Positions 60,862 through 64,000 of a DNA stretch of 64,000 nucleotides are shown piece after piece. Numbering within the stretch: position 1 is the first letter of the stretch; every line of letters begins with the position of its first letter. A model generated the notes under the pieces. The model was given only the letters and a program-made list of their open reading frames with translations. It was not told where the DNA came from and did not search any database. The position numbers were made by a program, and so were the translations under genes. The stretch spans positions 1,692,165 to 1,756,164 of the forward strand of contig NZ_FNPZ01000001.1 of NCBI RefSeq assembly GCF_900107435.1. The letters run 5' to 3'. The DNA is from Herbiconiux ginsengi. Lineage in GTDB: Bacteria > Actinomycetota > Actinomycetes > Actinomycetales > Microbacteriaceae.

Positions 60862-61827
60862 ATGATTCATGCACGAGGACTCGCGCGCACCTTCGCCGGG
60901 CGCGGCCGAGGAAAGGAGAAAGAAGAGGTGAAGGCGGTCGCCGGTGTCGACATCGATGTCGAGAAGGGCGAGATCGTCGGATTCCTCGGCCCGAACGGCG
61001 CGGGCAAGACCACGACGTTGCGCATGCTCACCACCCTGCTGAAGCCCACCGCCGGCACCGCGACGGTGGCCGGATTCGACGTGGCCACGCAGTCGCAGGA
61101 GGTGCGCCGCAGCATCGGCTACGTCTCGCAGAGCGGCTCGACCTCGCCGGAGGCGCGGGCCGGCGAGGAGATCATGGATCACGGCATGCTCTACGGCATC
61201 AGCCAGAAGCAGGCCGAGGCGCGGGGGCGCGAGCTCTTCGAGCAGCTCGACCTCGACGGGTTGTGGACGCGGGAGCCCCGCGCCATGTCGGGCGGTCAGC
61301 GGCGGCGGCTCGACATCGCGATGGGGCTGGTGCACGATCCCACGCTCGTCTTCCTCGACGAGCCGACCACGGGCCTCGACCCGCAGGCCCGTGCCAATCT
61401 CTGGACGCACATCTCCGACCTGCGGGTGCGGCTCGGCTCGACTGTCTTCCTCACCACGCACTACCTCGACGAGGCCGACGCGCTCTGCGACCGCATCCTC
61501 GTGATCGACCACGGCTCGATCGTCGCGAGCGACACCCCGGATGCGTTGAAACGGCAGATCTCGGGCGACCTGGTCGAACTGGTGGTGACCGACGCGGCGC
61601 AGGCCGGGGCGGCCGCCGAGCTGCTCGCCCGCATCGCCGACACCGGCGTCGACACCGACACCACGAGCGTGAGCGCTCGGGTGCGCGGCGCCGGCCACGA
61701 GATCCCGGGCCTCATCCGGGCTCTGGATGCCGCGTCGATCGAGCTCGAGTCGATCGAGGTGCGCCGGCCCACCCTCGACGACGTCTTCCTGACCCTCACC
61801 GGCCGTTCCCTCCGAGAGGACGCATAG
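60862..61827 (+). CDS. ABC exporter ATP-binding protein (DrrA-like)
   Basis: 321-residue ATPase of the drug-resistance type: Walker A GPNGAGKTTTL, signature MSGGQRRRLDI, Walker B LVFLDEPTTGLDP and H-loop TTHYLDEAD. A C-terminal DrrA-type extension ends in RRPTLDDVFLTLTG. GAGGGAG precedes the ATG. The partner permease follows three bases after the stop. The divergent padR-like regulator is broken, so expression may be constitutive. Confidence 0.93.
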   Translation: MIHARGLARTFAGRGRGKEKEEVKAVAGVDIDVEKGEIVGFLGPNGAGKTTTLRMLTTLLKPTAGTATVAGFDVATQSQEVRRSIGYVSQSGSTSPEARAGEEIMDHGMLYGISQKQAEARGRELFEQLDLDGLWTREPRAMSGGQRRRLDIAMGLVHDPTLVFLDEPTTGLDPQARANLWTHISDLRVRLGSTVFLTTHYLDEADALCDRILVIDHGSIVASDTPDALKRQISGDLVELVVTDAAQAGAAAELLARIADTGVDTDTTSVSARVRGAGHEIPGLIRALDAASIELESIEVRRPTLDDVFLTLTGRSLREDA

Positions 61828-61830
61828 AGC

Positions 61831-62583
61831 ATGTTCTGGCGCGAAACCTACATCGTCTTCCGGCGACAGTTGCGCATGGCGCTGCGCAACCCGGCGTGGG
61901 TCATCATCGGGCTGGTGCAGCCCATCCTCTACCTCGTGCTCTTCGGACCGCTGCTCGAACCGATCGCCGGGCAGCTGGGTGCGCAGAACGCTTACACGCT
62001 GTTCGTGCCCGGCCTGCTGGTGCAGCTCGGTCTCTTCGGCGCCCTGTTCGCCGGTTTCGGGCTCATCGCCGAGTGGCGGGCGGGGGTGATCGAGGCCGAG
62101 CGCGTGACACCGGCGAGCCGCACGGCGTTGCTGCTCGGGCGCATCCTGCGCGACGTGCTGCAGCTGTTCGTGCAGGGCATCGTGCTGATCGGGCTGGCGT
62201 TCCTCTTCGGGCTCACCGGCTCGATCCTCGGCATGGTGTTCGGGTTGATCCTCACGGTGCTGCTCGGTGCGGCGTGCGCCGCGGCCTCCAACGCCCTCGC
62301 TCTCACCACGAAGAGCGAAGACGTGATGGCGCCGGTGCTCAACAGCATCGCCCTTCCGGTGCTGCTGCTCTCCGGCATCCTGTTGCCGATGACGATCGGC
62401 CCGCAGTGGCTGCAGGTGGTCTCCGACTTCATGCCCACGAAGTACATCGTGAACGCCATCCGTGAGCTGTTCACCGGCGACTTCTTCACCATCACCACGA
62501 TGTGGGGTGTGATCTGGACCATCGTGCTCTTCGCCGCGGGGCTCTACGTGGGCACGCGCACCTTCCGCAAGGAGAACGCCTAG
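61831..62583 (+). CDS. ABC-2 type exporter permease
   Basis: 250 residues with six membrane segments of the ABC-2/DrrB family: QPILYLVLFGPLL, the ERVTPASRTALLLGRILRD coupling region, and the signature LPVLLLSGILLPMTIGPQWLQ. It forms a lipid or drug exporter with the ATPase encoded upstream. It converges with the response-regulator gene, with five bases between them. Confidence 0.92.
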   Translation: MFWRETYIVFRRQLRMALRNPAWVIIGLVQPILYLVLFGPLLEPIAGQLGAQNAYTLFVPGLLVQLGLFGALFAGFGLIAEWRAGVIEAERVTPASRTALLLGRILRDVLQLFVQGIVLIGLAFLFGLTGSILGMVFGLILTVLLGAACAAASNALALTTKSEDVMAPVLNSIALPVLLLSGILLPMTIGPQWLQVVSDFMPTKYIVNAIRELFTGDFFTITTMWGVIWTIVLFAAGLYVGTRTFRKENA

Positions 62584-62587
62584 CGGC

Positions 62588-63253
62588 TCAGAGCAGGTTC
62601 AGCTCCATCGCCCGGGTGACCGCCCGGGTGCGATCGGAGACGCCGAGCTTCTCGAAGACGTGCTGCAGGTGCGTCTTCACGGTGGCCTCGCCGATGAACA
62701 GCGCTCTCGCGATCTCGGGGTTGCTCCGGCCGTCGGAGACGAGCCGGAGCACCTCCAGCTCGCGGACGCTCAGAGCGGGCGCCGCCGGCGACCCGGCACG
62801 CATCCGCTGCACCAGCTTCGTGGCGATCGAGGGTGCGAGAACCGTCTGACCGGCGGCGACCGAGCGCACTCCGGCGATGATCTCCTCCTGCGGCGCGGCC
62901 TTCAACAGGTAGCCGCTCGCGCCCGCCTCGATGGCGCCGAGGATGTGGTCGTCGCTCTCGTAGGTCGTGAGCACGAGCACCCGGATGCGCGGGTCGGCGG
63001 TGAGGATGGCCGCGGTCGCCCCGGAGCCGCCGAGCACCGGCATCCGCAAGTCCATCAGCACGACGTCGGGTGTGAGTTCGCCGGCCAGCGCGACCGCCTG
63101 GGCGCCGTCGGCGGCCTCGCCCACCACCTCGATCCCGTCGGCCGCGCCGAGCAGGGCCACGATGCCGCTGCGCACGATGGGGTGGTCGTCGGCCACCAGC
63201 ACCCGGATGACCGGGGTGCCGTCACCGGGCTCGTCGTTTCGGGCGAATCTCAC
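62588..63253 (-). CDS. NarL-type response regulator
   Basis: 221 residues. The receiver domain has LVADDHPIVRSG, phosphoacceptor Asp 68 in VVLMDLRMP, and the Lys in YLLKAAP. The LuxR HTH (about 155-215) reads LSVRELEVLRLVSDGRSNPE followed by ATVKTHLQHVFEKL. GTG at 63253 follows GAGGGAGG. It is paired with the histidine kinase gene ending 28 bases upstream. The target genes may include the neighbouring ABC exporter. Confidence 0.93.
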   Translation of the reverse strand: MRFARNDEPGDGTPVIRVLVADDHPIVRSGIVALLGAADGIEVVGEAADGAQAVALAGELTPDVVLMDLRMPVLGGSGATAAILTADPRIRVLVLTTYESDDHILGAIEAGASGYLLKAAPQEEIIAGVRSVAAGQTVLAPSIATKLVQRMRAGSPAAPALSVRELEVLRLVSDGRSNPEIARALFIGEATVKTHLQHVFEKLGVSDRTRAVTRAMELNLL

Positions 63254-63281
63254 GCGGATCGTGCCTCCCTCGAGGTGTATG

Positions 63282-64000
63282 TCATCGCTCGTTCGCCCGA
63301 ATCGTCGCCACGAGTTCGGTGCCTCCACCCGCGAGGGAGGCGACGCGCAGCGTTCCTCCTACGAGCGCGAGCCGTTGCCGCATGCCCTCGAGCCCGAAGC
63401 CGCTGTGGGCGCTCGCCGCGTCGTCGGCTCCGATCCCGATCCCGTCGTCGCCCACCGTGAGCGTGATGGCACCGGCCTCCCGGCCGAGCGCCAGCCGCGC
63501 CCGGGATGCTCCGGAGTGCTTGCGCACGTTGGCGAGGGCCTCCTGCGCGCAGCGGAGCAGCACCACCTCGAGTTCGCGGGGGAGCGCGCCCACCTCGTCG
63601 AGACACGTCTCGATCTCGATCCGGGTCTCGCGTTCGAAGGTGGCGACGAGCCGGGTCAGCGCCGACGCCAGCCCGCCGTCGACGGGCACGGTCGCGGTGG
63701 CGGCGACGAGAGCGCGGGCCTCGGTGAGCGCATCCCGCGCCACCTGCTCGATCAGTTCGAGGTCGTCGCGCATGCCGGCGCCGTCGGTGCCGCGGTTCTG
63801 ACCGCGCTGTGCAAGCATCACGAGACTGGTGAGGTTCTGCGCGATGGTGTCGTGCAGTTCGCGGGCGAGCCGCTCGCGTTCGGCGGTGGCGCCGGTCTCC
63901 CGGTGCATGGCCGCGAGCTGACCCTGGGCGGCCGTGAGTTCCGCGAGCAGACGGGCGTTCTCCTCGCCGGCGCGCATCTCGGTGGTGAACCACACGCCGA
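63282..64000 (-). CDS. NarL-system sensor histidine kinase, C-terminal part (cut by window end)
   Basis: The visible part has the HisKA_3 dimerisation motif ERERLARELHDTIAQNLTSL (phospho-His), CAQEALANVRKHS (N box) and GDDGIGIG with GFGLEGMRQRLAL (G boxes). A coiled coil precedes it (ENARLLAELTAAQGQLAAMH). The reading frame stays open to base 64000, so the sensor or membrane part lies beyond the window. It phosphorylates the response regulator encoded downstream. Confidence 0.9.
   Translation of the reverse strand, partial: GVWFTTEMRAGEENARLLAELTAAQGQLAAMHRETGATAERERLARELHDTIAQNLTSLVMLAQRGQNRGTDGAGMRDDLELIEQVARDALTEARALVAATATVPVDGGLASALTRLVATFERETRIEIETCLDEVGALPRELEVVLLRCAQEALANVRKHSGASRARLALGREAGAITLTVGDDGIGIGADDAASAHSGFGLEGMRQRLALVGGTLRVASLAGGGTELVATIRANER

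Overview
The window is 64 kb of gene-dense, high-G+C actinobacterial DNA. GTG and TTG starts are common, the word GCATCC/GGATGC recurs in coding DNA, menaquinone biosynthesis genes are present, and there are a DUF222-HNH nuclease and class-II tRNA-Tyr. Together these fit the family Microbacteriaceae. That placement is inferred from style and gene content, not from a search. No insertion sequence, prophage, CRISPR array or rRNA was seen, and no gap of 300 bases or more lacks an annotated feature.

Region 1 (1-25.6 kb) is mostly chromosomal core. It opens with the start of an L-fuconate dehydratase gene behind two matching operator-like dyads. An ECF vitamin/metal importer follows, with its S component separated from the T and A components by an envelope gene. 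Next come membrane and cell-wall proteins, a menaquinone/isoprenoid block (menF, menG, polyprenyl diphosphate synthase, FprA-type reductase), an aminotransferase remnant, a phd-vapC-type toxin-antitoxin pair, a lytic transglycosylase, tRNA-Tyr, an inositol monophosphatase, an M23 peptidase paralogous to the first envelope gene, a GH13 alpha-glucosidase behind a LacI-type operator, tRNA-Thr and tRNA-Met, and a DUF222-HNH gene.

Region 2 (25.8-52.7 kb) is a catabolic island of five transcription units around a Fis-type activator. Unit A (minus) is Baeyer-Villiger monooxygenase, split transketolase, SDR and Fe-type alcohol dehydrogenase. Unit B (plus) is a thiolase-fold protein without its nucleophilic Cys, a DUF35 partner and an ADP-forming acyl-CoA synthetase. 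Unit C (minus) is Zn-alcohol dehydrogenase, aldehyde dehydrogenase and SDR. Unit D (plus) is a lactonase-like metallo-beta-lactamase-fold hydrolase and a small zinc-ribbon protein. Unit E (plus, nine genes) is a ribose-type ABC importer with a rare ATPase-permease fusion, an LLM flavin oxidoreductase, a dihydroxyacetophenone-dioxygenase-like cupin, a three-subunit biotin carboxylase with an altered carboxyltransferase pocket, and a DUF4432 mutarotase-like protein. Units A-D hold one enzyme for every step of a ketone to ester/lactone to hydroxy acid to aldehyde to acid to acyl-CoA route. Similar 17-bp dyads upstream of units C/D and E suggest common control. This island is the best candidate for an undescribed system.

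Region 3 (52.8-64 kb) returns to core genes: a lipid-kinase-like protein, a flavoprotein, small membrane proteins, VanZ, a SpoU methyltransferase, Ppx/GppA, the HadA/HadB-MurB set, a decayed padR gene beside a drug-type ABC exporter, and a two-component system cut by the window end.
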